From: Azotobacter chroococcum
GTDB lineage: Bacteria > Pseudomonadota > Gammaproteobacteria > Pseudomonadales > Pseudomonadaceae
Reading direction: 5' to 3'
Assembly (NCBI RefSeq): GCF_004339665.1
Contig: NZ_SMMU01000011.1
Coordinates: forward strand, 1 to 64,000
DNA length: 64,000 nt
Below are positions 46,792 to 57,159 of this stretch, one piece after another. The position numbers were made by a program, and so were the translations under genes. The notes below the pieces were generated by a model. It did not search any database and was not told where the DNA came from. It saw nothing but the letters and a program-made list of their open reading frames with translations. The stretch's first letter is position 1; each line of letters begins with the position of its first letter.

Positions 46792-47572
46792 TCAGAAAGA
46801 GTCCACCGTCCGCACGCTGGCGGTGGCCATCGTGGTCTGCCTGGTGTGTTCGGTGTTCGTCGCCGGCGCCGCCGTGGCGCTGAAGTCGACCCAGATCGAG
46901 AACAAGGAACTGGACAAGCAGCGCAGCATCCTGGCCATCGCCGGGCTGGGCGATGCGGACCTGTCCGGCAAGCAGGTCAAGGCGCTGTACAAGGAGCGCA
47001 TCGTCGCCAAGGTGGTGGACCTGGAGTCCGGCACCTTCAGTGATGCGCAGGACGTAAATACCTTCGATCCGCTCAAGGCGGCCAAGGACCCCAAACTGTC
47101 CGACGCCCTGCCGGGCGAGCAGGACATCGCCTCGATCAAGCGGCGTGAGCGTCTCACCACCGTTTATCTGGTGGAAAAGGATGGCCAGCTGGACACCCTG
47201 ATCCTGCCGGTGCGCGGCTACGGTCTGTGGTCGACCCTGTACGGCTTCATGGCGCTCAAGGGCGACCTGAACACCGTGGTCGGCATGGGCTTCTACCAGC
47301 ACGCCGAGACTCCCGGTCTGGGCGGCGAAGTGGACAACCCGAAATGGAAGGCCCTGTGGCCGGGCAAGACCCTGTTCGACGAGGACGGCAAGCTGGCTGT
47401 GGATATCGTCAAGGGCAACGTCGATTCGCAAAGTCCGAAAGCAACCCATCAGGTCGATGGCCTGGCCGGTGCGACCCTGACCAGCAACGGCGTCGAGAAC
47501 CTGCTGCGCTTCTGGCTCGGCCAGAAGGGCTTCGGTCCGTTTATCGCTAACCTTCGCAATGGGGGGGCCTGA
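46784..47572 (+). CDS. nqrC: Na+-translocating NADH:quinone reductase subunit C
   Basis: A 262-residue subunit with one N-terminal membrane helix ([20 protein letters not shown]) and a periplasmic FMN-binding domain. The flavinylation site is [13 protein letters not shown] on Thr231. As in NqrB, the residue two before GAT's glycine-alanine pair is Ala rather than Ser. The segments [14 protein letters not shown] and [11 protein letters not shown] are conserved. It lies two bases before nqrD. Confidence 0.96.
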   Translation: MSNQKESTVRTLAVAIVVCLVCSVFVAGAAVALKSTQIENKELDKQRSILAIAGLGDADLSGKQVKALYKERIVAKVVDLESGTFSDAQDVNTFDPLKAAKDPKLSDALPGEQDIASIKRRERLTTVYLVEKDGQLDTLILPVRGYGLWSTLYGFMALKGDLNTVVGMGFYQHAETPGLGGEVDNPKWKALWPGKTLFDEDGKLAVDIVKGNVDSQSPKATHQVDGLAGATLTSNGVENLLRFWLGQKGFGPFIANLRNGGA

Positions 47573-47574
47573 GC

Positions 47575-48243
47575 ATGGCGCAACCGACCATCAAGGAAGT
47601 CCTGTTAAATCCGGTCTTCAACAACAACCCTATCGGCCTGCAGATCCTCGGTATCTGTTCGGCGCTGGCAGTCACCTCGAACCTGAAGACCGCGCTGGTG
47701 ATGTCCATCGGGCTGACCCTGGTGACGGCCTGTTCGAGCATGTTCATCTCGATGATCCGCAGCCAGATTCCCAGTTCGATCCGCATGATCGTGCAGATGG
47801 TGATCATCGCCTCGCTGGTGATCGTGGTCGACCAGTTGCTCAAGGCCTTCGCCTACGGGCTGTCCAAGCAGCTGTCGGTGTTCGTCGGTCTGATCATCAC
47901 CAACTGCATCGTGATGGGTCGTGCCGAAGCCTTTGCCATGCAGAACCCGCCGGTCCTGTCGTTCTACGACGGCATCGGCAACGGTCTGGGCTACAGCGTC
48001 ATGCTGATCGTGCTGGGCGTTTTTCGCGAGTTGTTCGGCGCCGGCAAGCTGTTCGGCTTCACCATCATTCCGGTGGTCAACGACGGCGGCTGGTATCTGC
48101 CCAACGGTCTGCTGCTGCTGCCGCCCTCGGCGTTCTTCCTCATCGGCCTGATCATCTGGGGCCTGCGTAGCTGGAAGAAAGACCAGGTCGAGAAGCCGGC
48201 CTACCGCCTGGCCCCGCAGGTCTCGAACAAGGAGGCTTACTAA
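47575..48243 (+). CDS. nqrD: Na+-translocating NADH:quinone reductase subunit D
   Basis: A six-helix membrane protein of 222 residues. Together with NqrE it carries a membrane-embedded iron-sulphur centre, one cysteine pair being shared between the two (here [14 protein letters not shown] and [14 protein letters not shown]). It starts [20 protein letters not shown]. Its stop codon overlaps the nqrE start by one base, indicating translational coupling. Confidence 0.96.
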   Translation: MAQPTIKEVLLNPVFNNNPIGLQILGICSALAVTSNLKTALVMSIGLTLVTACSSMFISMIRSQIPSSIRMIVQMVIIASLVIVVDQLLKAFAYGLSKQLSVFVGLIITNCIVMGRAEAFAMQNPPVLSFYDGIGNGLGYSVMLIVLGVFRELFGAGKLFGFTIIPVVNDGGWYLPNGLLLLPPSAFFLIGLIIWGLRSWKKDQVEKPAYRLAPQVSNKEAY

Positions 48244-48851
48244 TGGAGCACTACATCAGCCTGTTCGTGAAGGCCGTGTTCGTGGAGAACATGGCACTGG
48301 CCTTCTTCCTCGGCATGTGCACCTTCATCGCCATCTCCAAGAAGGTGGAGACCGCCATCGGTCTCGGCATCGCGGTCGTGGTGGTGCAGGCCATCACCGT
48401 GCCGGCCAACAACCTGCTCTATACCTATCTGCTCAAGGAGGGGGCGCTGGCCTGGGCCGGCCTGCCCGATATCGATCTCAGCTTCCTCGGCTTTCTGAGC
48501 TACATCGGGGTGATCGCTGCCATCGTGCAGATCCTCGAGATGCTGCTGGACAAGTACGTACCCTCGCTCTACAACGCGCTGGGCGTGTACCTGCCGCTGA
48601 TCACGGTGAACTGCGCCATCATGGCCGGCTCGCTGTTCATGGTCGAGCGCGACTACAACTTCCCGGAAAGCGTGGTCTACGGCGTCGGCTCGGGTTTCTC
48701 CTGGGCGCTGGCCATCGCCTTGCTCGCCGGTATCCGCGAGAAGCTGAAATACAGCGACGTGCCCGAAGGGCTGCAGGGGCTGGGGATCACCTTCATCACC
48801 ATTGGCCTGATGTCCCTGGGCTTCATGTCTTTCTCCGGCGTACAGCTGTAA
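48243..48851 (+). CDS. nqrE: Na+-translocating NADH:quinone reductase subunit E
   Basis: A six-helix membrane protein of 202 residues, homologous to NqrD and RnfA. Conserved parts are [20 protein letters not shown], with a Cys for the intramembrane iron centre, and [19 protein letters not shown] with the second. [13 protein letters not shown] is the standard N-terminus. It is followed by nqrF after 15 bases with a GGACGGGATG ribosome region. Confidence 0.96.
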   Translation: MEHYISLFVKAVFVENMALAFFLGMCTFIAISKKVETAIGLGIAVVVVQAITVPANNLLYTYLLKEGALAWAGLPDIDLSFLGFLSYIGVIAAIVQILEMLLDKYVPSLYNALGVYLPLITVNCAIMAGSLFMVERDYNFPESVVYGVGSGFSWALAIALLAGIREKLKYSDVPEGLQGLGITFITIGLMSLGFMSFSGVQL

Positions 48852-48866
48852 GGACGGGATGAGCAG

Positions 48867-50090
48867 ATGAGTTACGAAATATTCCTCGCCATCGGCATGT
48901 TCACCGCCATCGTGCTGGCGCTGGTGGTGATCATTCTCGCCGCCCGCGCCAGGCTGGTATCCAGCGGCGACGTGAGCATCGAGATCAACGGCGAGCGCAC
49001 CATTACCGTGCCGGCCGGCGGCAAGCTGCTGCAGACCCTGGCGTCCAACAACATCTTCCTGTCCTCCGCCTGCGGTGGCGGCGGTACCTGTGCACAGTGC
49101 AAGTGCGTCGTCGAGTCCGGTGGTGGCGAGATGCTGCCTACCGAGGAGTCGCACTTCACCCGCCGCCAGGCCAAGGAAGGCTGGCGCCTGTCCTGCCAGA
49201 CTCCGGTCAAGCAGGACATGAAGATTGAAGTGCCGGAAGAGGTCTTCGGCGTGAAGAAGTGGGAATGTACGGTGGAGTCCAACCCCAACGTCGCCACCTT
49301 CATCAAGGAGCTGACCCTGCGTCTGCCGGAAGGTGAGAGCGTGGACTTCCGCGCGGGCGGCTACGTCCAGCTGGAGTGCCCGCCGCACGTGGTCAACTAC
49401 AGGGACTTCGACATCCAGGAGGAGTACCGCGGCGACTGGGACAAATTCAACATGTGGCGCTTCGTGTCCAAGGTGGACGAGACGACGATCCGCGCCTACT
49501 CCATGGCGAACTACCCGGAAGAGAAGGGCCTCGTCAAGTTCAACATCCGCATCGCCTCGCCGCCGCCGAACCGCGACGATATCCCGCCGGGCAAGATGTC
49601 CTCCTTCGTGTTCAACCTCAAGCCGGGCGACAAGGTCACGGTGTACGGTCCCTTTGGCGAGTTCTTCGCAAAGGACACCGACAACGAGATGGTGTTCATC
49701 GGCGGTGGTGCCGGCATGGCGCCGATGCGCTCGCACATCTTCGACCAGCTCAAGCGCCTGAAGTCCACGCGCAAGATGAGCTTCTGGTACGGCGCGCGCT
49801 CCATGCGCGAGGCCTTCTACGTCGAGGAGTACGACCAGCTGCAGGCGGAGAACCCGAACTTCCAGTGGCACCTGGCGCTGTCCGATCCGCAGCCCGAGGA
49901 CAACTGGACCGGCCTGACCGGCTTCATCCACAACGTGCTCTACGAGAACTACCTGAAGGACCATCCGGCGCCGGAGGACTGCGAGTTCTACATGTGCGGC
50001 CCGCCGATGATGAACGCGGCAGTGATCAAGATGCTGCTTGACCTGGGCGTCGAGCGGGAAAACATCCTGCTTGACGACTTCGGCGGCTAG
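48867..50090 (+). CDS. nqrF: Na+-translocating NADH:quinone reductase subunit F
   Basis: The NADH-oxidising subunit, 407 residues. An N-terminal helix ([20 protein letters not shown]) anchors it. A 2Fe-2S ferredoxin domain has Cys69, Cys75, Cys78 and Cys110 ([14 protein letters not shown] and WRLSCQTP). The C-terminal ferredoxin-reductase part binds FAD (RAYSMANYP) and NADH ([29 protein letters not shown]). The sequence is complete. Electrons enter here and pass to the FMNs of NqrC and NqrB. Confidence 0.97.
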   Translation: MSYEIFLAIGMFTAIVLALVVIILAARARLVSSGDVSIEINGERTITVPAGGKLLQTLASNNIFLSSACGGGGTCAQCKCVVESGGGEMLPTEESHFTRRQAKEGWRLSCQTPVKQDMKIEVPEEVFGVKKWECTVESNPNVATFIKELTLRLPEGESVDFRAGGYVQLECPPHVVNYRDFDIQEEYRGDWDKFNMWRFVSKVDETTIRAYSMANYPEEKGLVKFNIRIASPPPNRDDIPPGKMSSFVFNLKPGDKVTVYGPFGEFFAKDTDNEMVFIGGGAGMAPMRSHIFDQLKRLKSTRKMSFWYGARSMREAFYVEEYDQLQAENPNFQWHLALSDPQPEDNWTGLTGFIHNVLYENYLKDHPAPEDCEFYMCGPPMMNAAVIKMLLDLGVERENILLDDFGG

Positions 50091-50091
50091 T

Positions 50092-51117
50092 GTGGTTGCC
50101 GAACTGTTGAAGCCCGCCATCGCGGCCGCCCTGGCGGCCGCGATGGCGGGCTGCATGTTTTCTGACCAGGTGGAAAGTTTCGCCGGCCCGACCATGGGCA
50201 GCACCTATTCGGTGAAATACGTGCAGCGTCGTGGGACTCCTGCCAAGGAGGACCTGCAGCGCGAGACCGAGGCGATCCTGGCCGATCTCGATCGGCAGGT
50301 GTCCACCTACCGTTCCGACTCGGATATCGAACGCTTCAATGCCCTGCCGGCCGGCAGCTGTGCGCCGATGCCCGCCACCGTGCGCGAGCTGGTGGCGGCT
50401 GGCGAGCGGCTTTCCGTGGAGAGCGGCGGGGCGCTGGATCTGACCGTCGGTCCCCTGCTCGATCTCTGGGGCTTCGGTCCGCACAGTCACGGCGAGCGGG
50501 TGCCGGATGCCGAGGCGATCGCCGCGGCGCGCCAGCGCGTGGGGCACCAGCATCTGCGCATCGACGGCGAGCGGCTGTGCAAGGACGCTCCGGTGCAGGT
50601 GGATTTCAACAGCATCGCCGCCGGCCACGCAGTCGATCGGGTCGTCGCCCGTCTCGAGGCGCTGGGCGTGGACAGTTACCTGGTGGAAATCACCGGCGAG
50701 CTCAAGGCCAAGGGACTCAAGCCCGACGGCACGCCCTGGCGGATCGCCATCGAAGCGCCCCACGACAACGAGCGGGTCGCACAGAAGATCGTCGCCCTCG
50801 ACGGCTATGCAGTCTCGAGCTCGGGTGACTACCGCAACTTCTTCGAGCAGGACGGTAGGCGCTATTCCCATACGATAGACCCTCAGAGCGGTGCTCCGGT
50901 CGCCCATCGGCTGGCTTCGGTGACGATCGTCGATCCTTCGGCCCTCAGGGCGGACGGCCTGTCCACCATACTGATGGTACTCGGCGACGAGCGTGGCCTG
51001 GTCTTCGCGGAGCGGCAGGGGATCGCCGCCTTTCTGGTGATTCGCGAGGATCAGGGATTCATCACCAAGAGCACTGCGGCCTTCGATCGGCTGTTCGGTG
51101 CGGGAGACAAGCAATGA
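50092..51117 (+). CDS. apbE: FMN transferase ApbE
   Basis: A periplasmic lipoprotein that attaches FMN covalently to Thr residues of NqrB and NqrC. From the GTG at 50092 it has 341 residues, with a lipoprotein signal (AIAAALAAAMAGC). Conserved ApbE parts are GPTMGSTYSVKY, LDLTVGPLLDLWGFGP, VDFNSIAAGHAVDRV, ITGELKAKG and HTIDPQSGAPV. It starts one base after the nqrF stop and overlaps nqrM as ATGA, so it belongs to the nqr operon. Confidence 0.94.
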   Translation: MVAELLKPAIAAALAAAMAGCMFSDQVESFAGPTMGSTYSVKYVQRRGTPAKEDLQRETEAILADLDRQVSTYRSDSDIERFNALPAGSCAPMPATVRELVAAGERLSVESGGALDLTVGPLLDLWGFGPHSHGERVPDAEAIAAARQRVGHQHLRIDGERLCKDAPVQVDFNSIAAGHAVDRVVARLEALGVDSYLVEITGELKAKGLKPDGTPWRIAIEAPHDNERVAQKIVALDGYAVSSSGDYRNFFEQDGRRYSHTIDPQSGAPVAHRLASVTIVDPSALRADGLSTILMVLGDERGLVFAERQGIAAFLVIREDQGFITKSTAAFDRLFGAGDKQ

Positions 51118-51347
51118 CCTGGGTACTGGTTTTTCTCGTCATGTTGCTGGTGGTGCTGGGCATGTCCATCGGCGTGATCATGGGGCGCAAGCCCATCGCC
51201 GGCTCCTGTGGTGGCATCGCCAACCTAGGGATCGAAAAGGATGAGTGCCCCATCTGCGGCGGCGATCAGGACAAGTGCGAGGAAGCGAATGCCGGGGGTG
51301 ACAAGGCGGCCAGGCCCAGTCTGGGTTACGACGCCAACAGGGATTAG
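51114..51347 (+). CDS. nqrM: Nqr maturation factor NqrM
   Basis: A 77-residue protein of the DUF539 family required to deliver iron to the NqrD/NqrE centre. It has an N-terminal membrane helix (WVLVFLVMLLVVLGMSIGVI) and four cysteines, Cys32, Cys45, Cys48 and Cys55 (SCGG, CPICGGDQDKC). It overlaps apbE by four bases and closes the operon, so the cluster contains every known gene for assembly of the enzyme. Confidence 0.94.
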   Translation: MTWVLVFLVMLLVVLGMSIGVIMGRKPIAGSCGGIANLGIEKDECPICGGDQDKCEEANAGGDKAARPSLGYDANRD

Positions 51348-51478
51348 CCGCTCCGTGATGGGGCGGAGATACCCAAAAGGTCTATAGCGGCAGGACTGGT
51401 GTTGAAGTATTCAGTCAGGTTCTGAGCGAATTCGTCAACCGCGCCGGGGGGCGCCCCGCCGCGTTTTCAGGAGTAAGT

Positions 51479-52873
51479 ATGGCTGTATATAACTACGATG
51501 TGGTGGTAATCGGCACCGGCCCCGCTGGCGAAGGGGCGGCGATGAATGCCGTGAAGGCCGGGCGCAAGGTGGCGGTGGTGGATGACCGTCCCCAGGTCGG
51601 CGGCAACTGCACCCACCTCGGAACCATTCCCTCCAAGGCGCTGCGCCACTCGGTGCGGCAGATCATGCAGTACAACAACAACCCGCTGTTCCGCCAGATC
51701 GGCGAGCCGCGCTGGTTCTCCTTCGCCGATGTCCTGAAGAGCGCCGAGCAGGTCATCGCCAAGCAGGTTTCCTCGCGGACCGGCTACTATGCACGCAACC
51801 GCATCGATACCTTCTTCGGGACCGCGAGCTTCTGCGACGAGCACACCATCGAGGTCGTCCATCTCAACGGCATGGTCGAGAAGCTGGTGGCCAAGCAGTT
51901 CGTCATCGCCACCGGCTCGCGCCCCTACCGTCCGGCCGATGTCGATTTCAGCCATCCGCGCATCTACGACAGCGACACCATCCTCAGCCTCGGGCACACG
52001 CCGCGCCGGCTGATCATCTACGGGGCGGGGGTCATCGGCTGCGAGTACGCCTCCATCTTCAGCGGCCTCGGCGTGCTGGTCGACCTCATCGACAACCGCG
52101 ACCAACTGCTCAGCTTCCTGGATGACGAAATCTCCGACTCGCTCAGCTACCACCTGCGCAACAACAACGTGCTGATCCGCCACAACGAGGAGTACGAGCG
52201 CGTCGAAGGTCTGGACAACGGGGTGATTCTGCATCTCAAGTCCGGCAAGAAGATCAAGGCCGATGCCTTCCTGTGGAGCAACGGCCGTACCGGCAACACC
52301 GACAAGCTGGGTCTGGAGAACATCGGCCTCAAGGCCAACAGCCGCGGGCAGATCCAGGTCGACGAGCATTACCGCACCGACGTCGGTAACATCTATGCGG
52401 CTGGCGACGTGATCGGCTGGCCGAGTCTGGCCAGTGCCGCCTATGATCAGGGCCGCTCGGCCGCGGGCAGCATCACCGAGAACGACAGCTGGCGCTTCGT
52501 CGACGACGTGCCGACCGGTATCTACACCATCCCGGAGATCAGTTCGGTCGGCAAGACCGAGCGCGAGCTGACCCAGGCGAAGGTGCCCTACGAGGTCGGC
52601 AAGGCCTTCTTCAAGGGCATGGCCCGGGCGCAGATCGCCGTCGAGAAGGCCGGCATGCTGAAGATTCTCTTCCACCGCGAGACCCTGGAAATCCTCGGCG
52701 TGCACTGCTTCGGCTATCAGGCCTCGGAGATCGTCCACATCGGCCAGGCGATCATGAACCAGAAGGGCGAGGCGAATACCCTCAAGTACTTCATCAACAC
52801 CACCTTCAACTACCCGACCATGGCCGAAGCCTATCGGGTGGCGGCGTACGACGGCCTCAACCGGCTTTTTTGA
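51479..52873 (+). CDS. sthA: Soluble pyridine nucleotide transhydrogenase
   Basis: A cytoplasmic flavoprotein (464 residues) that balances NADPH and NADH. It is related to lipoamide dehydrogenase but lacks the redox-active cysteine pair: the segment reads [18 protein letters not shown], with Thr at the second position. FAD-binding [14 protein letters not shown]-binding [17 protein letters not shown] and [17 protein letters not shown] are clear. It follows nqrM by 131 bases; a GC-rich hairpin at about 51440-51465 and an AGGAG ribosome site precede it. Confidence 0.95.
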   Translation: MAVYNYDVVVIGTGPAGEGAAMNAVKAGRKVAVVDDRPQVGGNCTHLGTIPSKALRHSVRQIMQYNNNPLFRQIGEPRWFSFADVLKSAEQVIAKQVSSRTGYYARNRIDTFFGTASFCDEHTIEVVHLNGMVEKLVAKQFVIATGSRPYRPADVDFSHPRIYDSDTILSLGHTPRRLIIYGAGVIGCEYASIFSGLGVLVDLIDNRDQLLSFLDDEISDSLSYHLRNNNVLIRHNEEYERVEGLDNGVILHLKSGKKIKADAFLWSNGRTGNTDKLGLENIGLKANSRGQIQVDEHYRTDVGNIYAAGDVIGWPSLASAAYDQGRSAAGSITENDSWRFVDDVPTGIYTIPEISSVGKTERELTQAKVPYEVGKAFFKGMARAQIAVEKAGMLKILFHRETLEILGVHCFGYQASEIVHIGQAIMNQKGEANTLKYFINTTFNYPTMAEAYRVAAYDGLNRLF

Positions 52874-52915
52874 GAGGCTCCGACCGGTGGCCTGAGCCGG
52901 TCGGAGGAGGCGACC

Positions 52916-53638
52916 TCAACCTTTCCCAAGGGTGGCAATGGCCAAACCGGGAAAGTCTGTGATCAGGCTGTCCACCCCGAAATCGGCGAGCCGGCGCATC
53001 AGCGCCGGTTCGTTCACCGTCCATACCGATACCTGCAACCCCGTCTGCCGGGCCTTTTTCAAGCGTTCCGGGGTGCACAGCGTCCAGTTCAGGGCGAGCA
53101 GCTCGCAGCCGTGGTTGCTGGCGACCTTCACCGGATCGAGCCAGGCGTATTCGGCGACCAGGCCGCGCGACAGACGAGGCGTCAGTCGCCGCAGGGCGCG
53201 CAGGACTTCCCGCGAGCTCGAGGTCACGGTGACCCGATCGAGCAGTTCGTAGCGCTCCACCAGATCTTGGATGGCCGTCACGGTGCGTGCCGCGCGGACC
53301 CGCGAGGCGCTCTTCACTTCCAGTTGCCAGTGCTCGAAGTTGCACTTCTCGAAGAGTTCGGCGAGACGCGGAATGGGGCAGGGCTGTACCCAGCCCGGGC
53401 CGCCCAGGCGGGCGTCGATGCTCGCCAGTTCGGCGGCATCCTGTTCGCTGACCTTGCCGCGGCGCCCGGTGGTGCGCTTCAGGGTCGGATCATGGATGAC
53501 CATCAGCTCGCCGTCGCGAGACAGGTGCAGATCGAGTTCGCAGCGGCGCACGCCATGTTCGAGGCAGCGCTGGAAGCTGACCAGGGTGTTTTCCGGGGCT
53601 TCGCCCTTGGCGCCGCGATGGCCGTAGATGAGGGTCAC
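52916..53638 (-). CDS. Glycerophosphodiester phosphodiesterase
   Basis: A 240-residue GDPD-domain enzyme releasing sn-glycerol 3-phosphate from glycerophosphodiesters. The catalytic segments are YGHRGAKGEAPENTLVSFQR (His-Arg and Glu), CELDLHLSRDGELMVIHDPT (Glu-x-Asp and His), LEVKSA and DFPGLA near the C-terminus. There is no signal peptide, so it is cytosolic (UgpQ-like). Convergent with sthA, 42 bases apart. Confidence 0.92.
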   Translation of the reverse strand: MTLIYGHRGAKGEAPENTLVSFQRCLEHGVRRCELDLHLSRDGELMVIHDPTLKRTTGRRGKVSEQDAAELASIDARLGGPGWVQPCPIPRLAELFEKCNFEHWQLEVKSASRVRAARTVTAIQDLVERYELLDRVTVTSSSREVLRALRRLTPRLSRGLVAEYAWLDPVKVASNHGCELLALNWTLCTPERLKKARQTGLQVSVWTVNEPALMRRLADFGVDSLITDFPGLAIATLGKG

Positions 53639-53947
53639 GATTGTTCCTTCCGGAGCGATTCCGCTCTGCGTGGTTGGGGGGGCGAAAGCTTGTCGGGAGC
53701 ACGCCCGCAGTTCGCTGCGCGATGCTCAGCCGTGGGGCGGAAAGGGCGCCTGCCGGCTCTGGTTCCTGGGGGCGGTCGGGCAATTTCCGGTGCCATCCGT
53801 CACTACGATACGGTAGTATGCGCGGCGATTTCCTGTCGACATGGCGACTCCCATGGCCAACTGCCGCTCCTGAGTGTAACAGCTGGGATCGGCCCTCAGC
53901 CCCGCCAGGGGGCGCCTCTCTTTCGCTGGCGATAACGACTCTCCGCT
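53639..53947. other. Intergenic region with the probable lolC promoter
   Basis: No coding region is supported in these 309 bases between the divergent phosphodiesterase and lolC genes. A TAGTAT at 53814-53819 is the best -10 candidate towards lolC, with a weak TTTCCG upstream. A GC-rich inverted stretch lies at about 53895-53935. Confidence 0.4.
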
Positions 53948-55198
53948 ATGTTCAGACCGCTGTCCGTCTTCATCGGCATGCGTTACACGGGTGCCAAGCG
54001 TCGCAACCATTTCGTCTCCTTCATTTCGCTGACCTCGATGATCGGACTGGCGCTCGGCGTGCTGGTGATGATCCTGGTGCTGTCGGTGATGAACGGTTTC
54101 GATCACGAGATGCGCACCCGGGTGCTCGGCATGGTTCCCCATGCGACCATCGAAAGTCCGGTGCCGATCGATGACTGGCGCAGTCTGGCGGCGCGGGCGC
54201 AGGCCCATCCCCAGGTCGTCGCGGTGGCGCCCTTCAGCCAGATGCAGGGGCTCCTGACCCACAACGGGCAGGTGCAGAAGGTGCTGATCAACGCCATTGA
54301 TCCGGCGCTTGAGCCGCGGGTGTCGATCATCGGCGACTTTTTTCGCCAGGGTAGCCTGGCGGCGCTGCGGCCGGGCGAGTTCGGCATCCTCATCGGCGAC
54401 AAGGCGGCCGCCAAGCTGGGCGTCGGCCTCGGCGACCGGCTCACCTTCGTCGCCCCCGAGGTGACAGTCACCCCGGCCGGCATGTTCCCGCGGATGAAGC
54501 GCTTCACCGTGCAGGGGATCTTCCATGTCGGCGCCGGCGAGCTGGATGGCTACGTGGCAATGGCCCATCTCGACGACCTCGGCCGGCTGCAGCGCTGGAG
54601 GCCCGGCCAGGTCCAGGGGCTGCGGCTCAAGCTCGCCGACCTGTTCCAGGCCCCACGCACCGCTTGGGCGATTGCCGCGAATCTGGACGGCGAGGACTTC
54701 TACGCCCGCGACTGGACGCGCAGCCACGGCAACCTGTATCAGGCGATCCGCATGGAAAAGACCATGATCGGCCTGCTGCTGCTGCTGATCGTCGCGGTAG
54801 CGGCGTTCAACATCATTTCCACACTGGTCATGGTGGTCACCGACAAGAAGGGCGACATTGCTATCCTGCGCACGCTCGGTGCCACGCCGGGGCAGATCAT
54901 GGCCACCTTCATGGTCCAGGGCACGGTGATCGGCGTGATCGGCACTCTGATCGGCGGCGTTCTGGGGATTCTCGCCGCACTCAATATCGGCAGCTGGATC
55001 GCCGCCCTCGAAAAGTTGCTGGGCCACAAGTTCCTCAGCGCGGACGTCTATTTCATCGATTACCTGCCTTCGCAGCTGATGGGCGAGGATGTGGTGCTGG
55101 TCTGCGGCGCGGCCCTGCTGCTGAGTTTCCTCGCCACCCTATATCCGGCCTGGCGCGCCGCGCGCACCCAGCCTGCGGAGGCCTTGCGTTATGAGTGA
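53948..55198 (+). CDS. lolC: Lipoprotein-releasing system permease LolC
   Basis: An inner-membrane subunit (416 residues) of the LolCDE transporter, which extracts lipoproteins from the inner membrane and passes them to LolA. It has a first helix ([20 protein letters not shown]), a large periplasmic domain, then three C-terminal helices (the first in [20 protein letters not shown]). LolC and LolE are paralogues; calling this one LolC rests on gene order. Its 3' end overlaps lolD by 8 bases. Confidence 0.93.
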   Translation: MFRPLSVFIGMRYTGAKRRNHFVSFISLTSMIGLALGVLVMILVLSVMNGFDHEMRTRVLGMVPHATIESPVPIDDWRSLAARAQAHPQVVAVAPFSQMQGLLTHNGQVQKVLINAIDPALEPRVSIIGDFFRQGSLAALRPGEFGILIGDKAAAKLGVGLGDRLTFVAPEVTVTPAGMFPRMKRFTVQGIFHVGAGELDGYVAMAHLDDLGRLQRWRPGQVQGLRLKLADLFQAPRTAWAIAANLDGEDFYARDWTRSHGNLYQAIRMEKTMIGLLLLLIVAVAAFNIISTLVMVVTDKKGDIAILRTLGATPGQIMATFMVQGTVIGVIGTLIGGVLGILAALNIGSWIAALEKLLGHKFLSADVYFIDYLPSQLMGEDVVLVCGAALLLSFLATLYPAWRAARTQPAEALRYE

Positions 55199-55889
55199 CC
55201 CTGCCATGAAAGATCGAGCCGTTCTCAGTTGCCGCAATTTGGGCAAGCGCTACGAGGAGGGCCCGCAGTCGGTGGTGGTGCTTTCCGGCCTGGAGCTGGA
55301 GTTGCATCCGGGCGAGCGGGTGGCCATCGTCGGTAGCTCGGGCTCCGGCAAGAGCACTCTGCTCAATCTGCTCGGTGGCCTGGACACGCCCAGCGAGGGC
55401 AGTGTTTGGCTGGCCGGCGAGGAGCTTTCGGCGCTCAACGAGAAGGCACGGGGCCTGCTGCGCAATCGCGCGCTGGGCTTCGTCTACCAGTTCCATCATC
55501 TGCTGCCGGAATTCACCGCCCTGGAGAACGTTTGCATGCCCCTGCTGATCGCCCGTGTGGCGATTCCCGAGGCGCGCCAGCGGGCCGCCGCGCTGCTCGA
55601 GCGGGTTGGCCTGGGGCACCGCCTCAAGCACAAGCCGGCGGAGCTTTCCGGCGGCGAGCGCCAGCGCGTGGCGATCGCCCGCGCCCTGGCCAACCAGCCG
55701 GGCCTGGTGCTGCTCGACGAGCCGACCGGCAACCTCGACCAGCACACCGCCCAGAGCATTCAGGAGCTGATGCTGGAGCTCAGCACCTCCCTGCGCACGG
55801 CCTTCCTGGTGGTGACCCATGATCCCCAGCTGGCCCGGCAGATGGACCGGGTTCTGCGTCTCGAAGACGGTCGACTGGTCGCGGAGTGA
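55191..55889 (+). CDS. lolD: Lipoprotein-releasing system ATPase LolD
   Basis: The ABC ATPase of the Lol system, 232 residues. Walker A is [14 protein letters not shown], the signature [17 protein letters not shown], and Walker [12 protein letters not shown]. The LolD-specific segment [20 protein letters not shown] lies between, matching the contact with LolC/E. The first ATG ([12 protein letters not shown]) overlaps the lolC end; an ATG at 55206 is an alternative start. Confidence 0.95.
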   Translation: MSDPAMKDRAVLSCRNLGKRYEEGPQSVVVLSGLELELHPGERVAIVGSSGSGKSTLLNLLGGLDTPSEGSVWLAGEELSALNEKARGLLRNRALGFVYQFHHLLPEFTALENVCMPLLIARVAIPEARQRAAALLERVGLGHRLKHKPAELSGGERQRVAIARALANQPGLVLLDEPTGNLDQHTAQSIQELMLELSTSLRTAFLVVTHDPQLARQMDRVLRLEDGRLVAE

Positions 55890-55891
55890 GC

Positions 55892-57136
55892 ATGTTTCGT
55901 CCCCTGGCGGTTTTCATCGGTGCCCGCTATACCCGGGCCAAGCGGCGCAACCACTACATCTCCTTCATTTCGTTGACCTCGATGATCGGCCTTGCCCTCG
56001 GCGTTCTGGCGATGATCGTGGTGCTGTCGGTGATGAACGGCTTCCAGAAGGAGATGAGCGCGCGGGTCCTCGGTATGGTGCCGCATGCCGCGATTGCCGG
56101 TGTGCAGCCACTGGACGACTGGCGCAGCCTGGCCAGGATGGCTCTGGACCATCCGCAGGTGCAGTCTGCGGCGCCGCTCACCGAGCTGGAAGGCATGCTG
56201 TCCTACAAGGGCGCGATGCAGCCGATCCAGGTTCAGGGCATCGATCCGCACGAGGAGCCGAAGGTCTCCATCGTCGCCGGACACATGGAGCAGGGTCGTC
56301 TGGCGGATCTGCTACCCGGCGAGTTCGGCGTGGTCATCGGCGAGATCACCGCGCGGCGCTTCGGTCTGCAGGTCGGTGACAAGCTGACCCTGATCGTTCC
56401 CGAGCTGAGCGATACCACGGGTGGCATCACCCCGCGCATGCAGCGTCTCACCGTGGTCGGGCTGTTCAAGGTCGGCGCCGAGCTGGACGGCTCGCTGGGG
56501 CTGATCCATGTCGCCGATGCGGCGCAGCTGATGCGCTGGCAACCCGGCCAGGTGCAGAGCGTGCGCCTGGCGCTGAAGGATCTGTATCAGGCGCCGCAGG
56601 TGGCGGCGGGGATCGTCGGCGAACTCGGCGCAGCCTATCGCGCCGTCGACTGGACGCAGACCCAGGGCAGCCTGTTCAGCGCCATGCAGATGGAAAAGAC
56701 CATGATCGGCCTGTTGCTGCTGCTGATCGTCGCGGTGGCGGCGTTCAACATCGTCGCCACGCTGATCATGGTGGTCGCCGACAAGGGCGCGGATATCGCC
56801 ATCCTGCGCACCCTGGGCGCCACGCCGGGACAGATCATGGCGATCTTCATGGTTCAGGGCTCGGTGATCGGCGCGCTGGGCACCCTGGCCGGGGGCGTGC
56901 TGGGGGTGGTCGCGGCCTTGAACGTCAGCGAGCTGATCGCCTGGCTGGAGTCGGTCAGCGGCCGGCAGATTCTCAGTTCGGACATCTATTTCGTCAGCTA
57001 TCTGCCGTCCGATCTGCAGATGCTGGATGTGGCGCTGGTCTGTACGGCGGCCTTCATCCTGAGCTTTCTCGCCACCCTCTATCCGTCCTGGCGTGCCGCC
57101 CGCATCCAGCCTGCCGAGGCACTGCGCTACGAGTGA
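55892..57136 (+). CDS. lolE: Lipoprotein-releasing system permease LolE
   Basis: A 414-residue paralogue of LolC with the same four-helix layout. It begins MFRPLAVFIGARYTRAKRRN and contains [20 protein letters not shown]. It starts 2 bases after the lolD stop; a GTG two codons upstream would overlap lolD. The DNA of some segments is almost identical to lolC. It forms the heterodimeric permease with LolC; LolE is the partner reported to bind lipoproteins in E. coli. Confidence 0.93.
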   Translation: MFRPLAVFIGARYTRAKRRNHYISFISLTSMIGLALGVLAMIVVLSVMNGFQKEMSARVLGMVPHAAIAGVQPLDDWRSLARMALDHPQVQSAAPLTELEGMLSYKGAMQPIQVQGIDPHEEPKVSIVAGHMEQGRLADLLPGEFGVVIGEITARRFGLQVGDKLTLIVPELSDTTGGITPRMQRLTVVGLFKVGAELDGSLGLIHVADAAQLMRWQPGQVQSVRLALKDLYQAPQVAAGIVGELGAAYRAVDWTQTQGSLFSAMQMEKTMIGLLLLLIVAVAAFNIVATLIMVVADKGADIAILRTLGATPGQIMAIFMVQGSVIGALGTLAGGVLGVVAALNVSELIAWLESVSGRQILSSDIYFVSYLPSDLQMLDVALVCTAAFILSFLATLYPSWRAARIQPAEALRYE

Positions 57137-57159
57137 AGGGCCGGCGCCGCACGGCCGTT

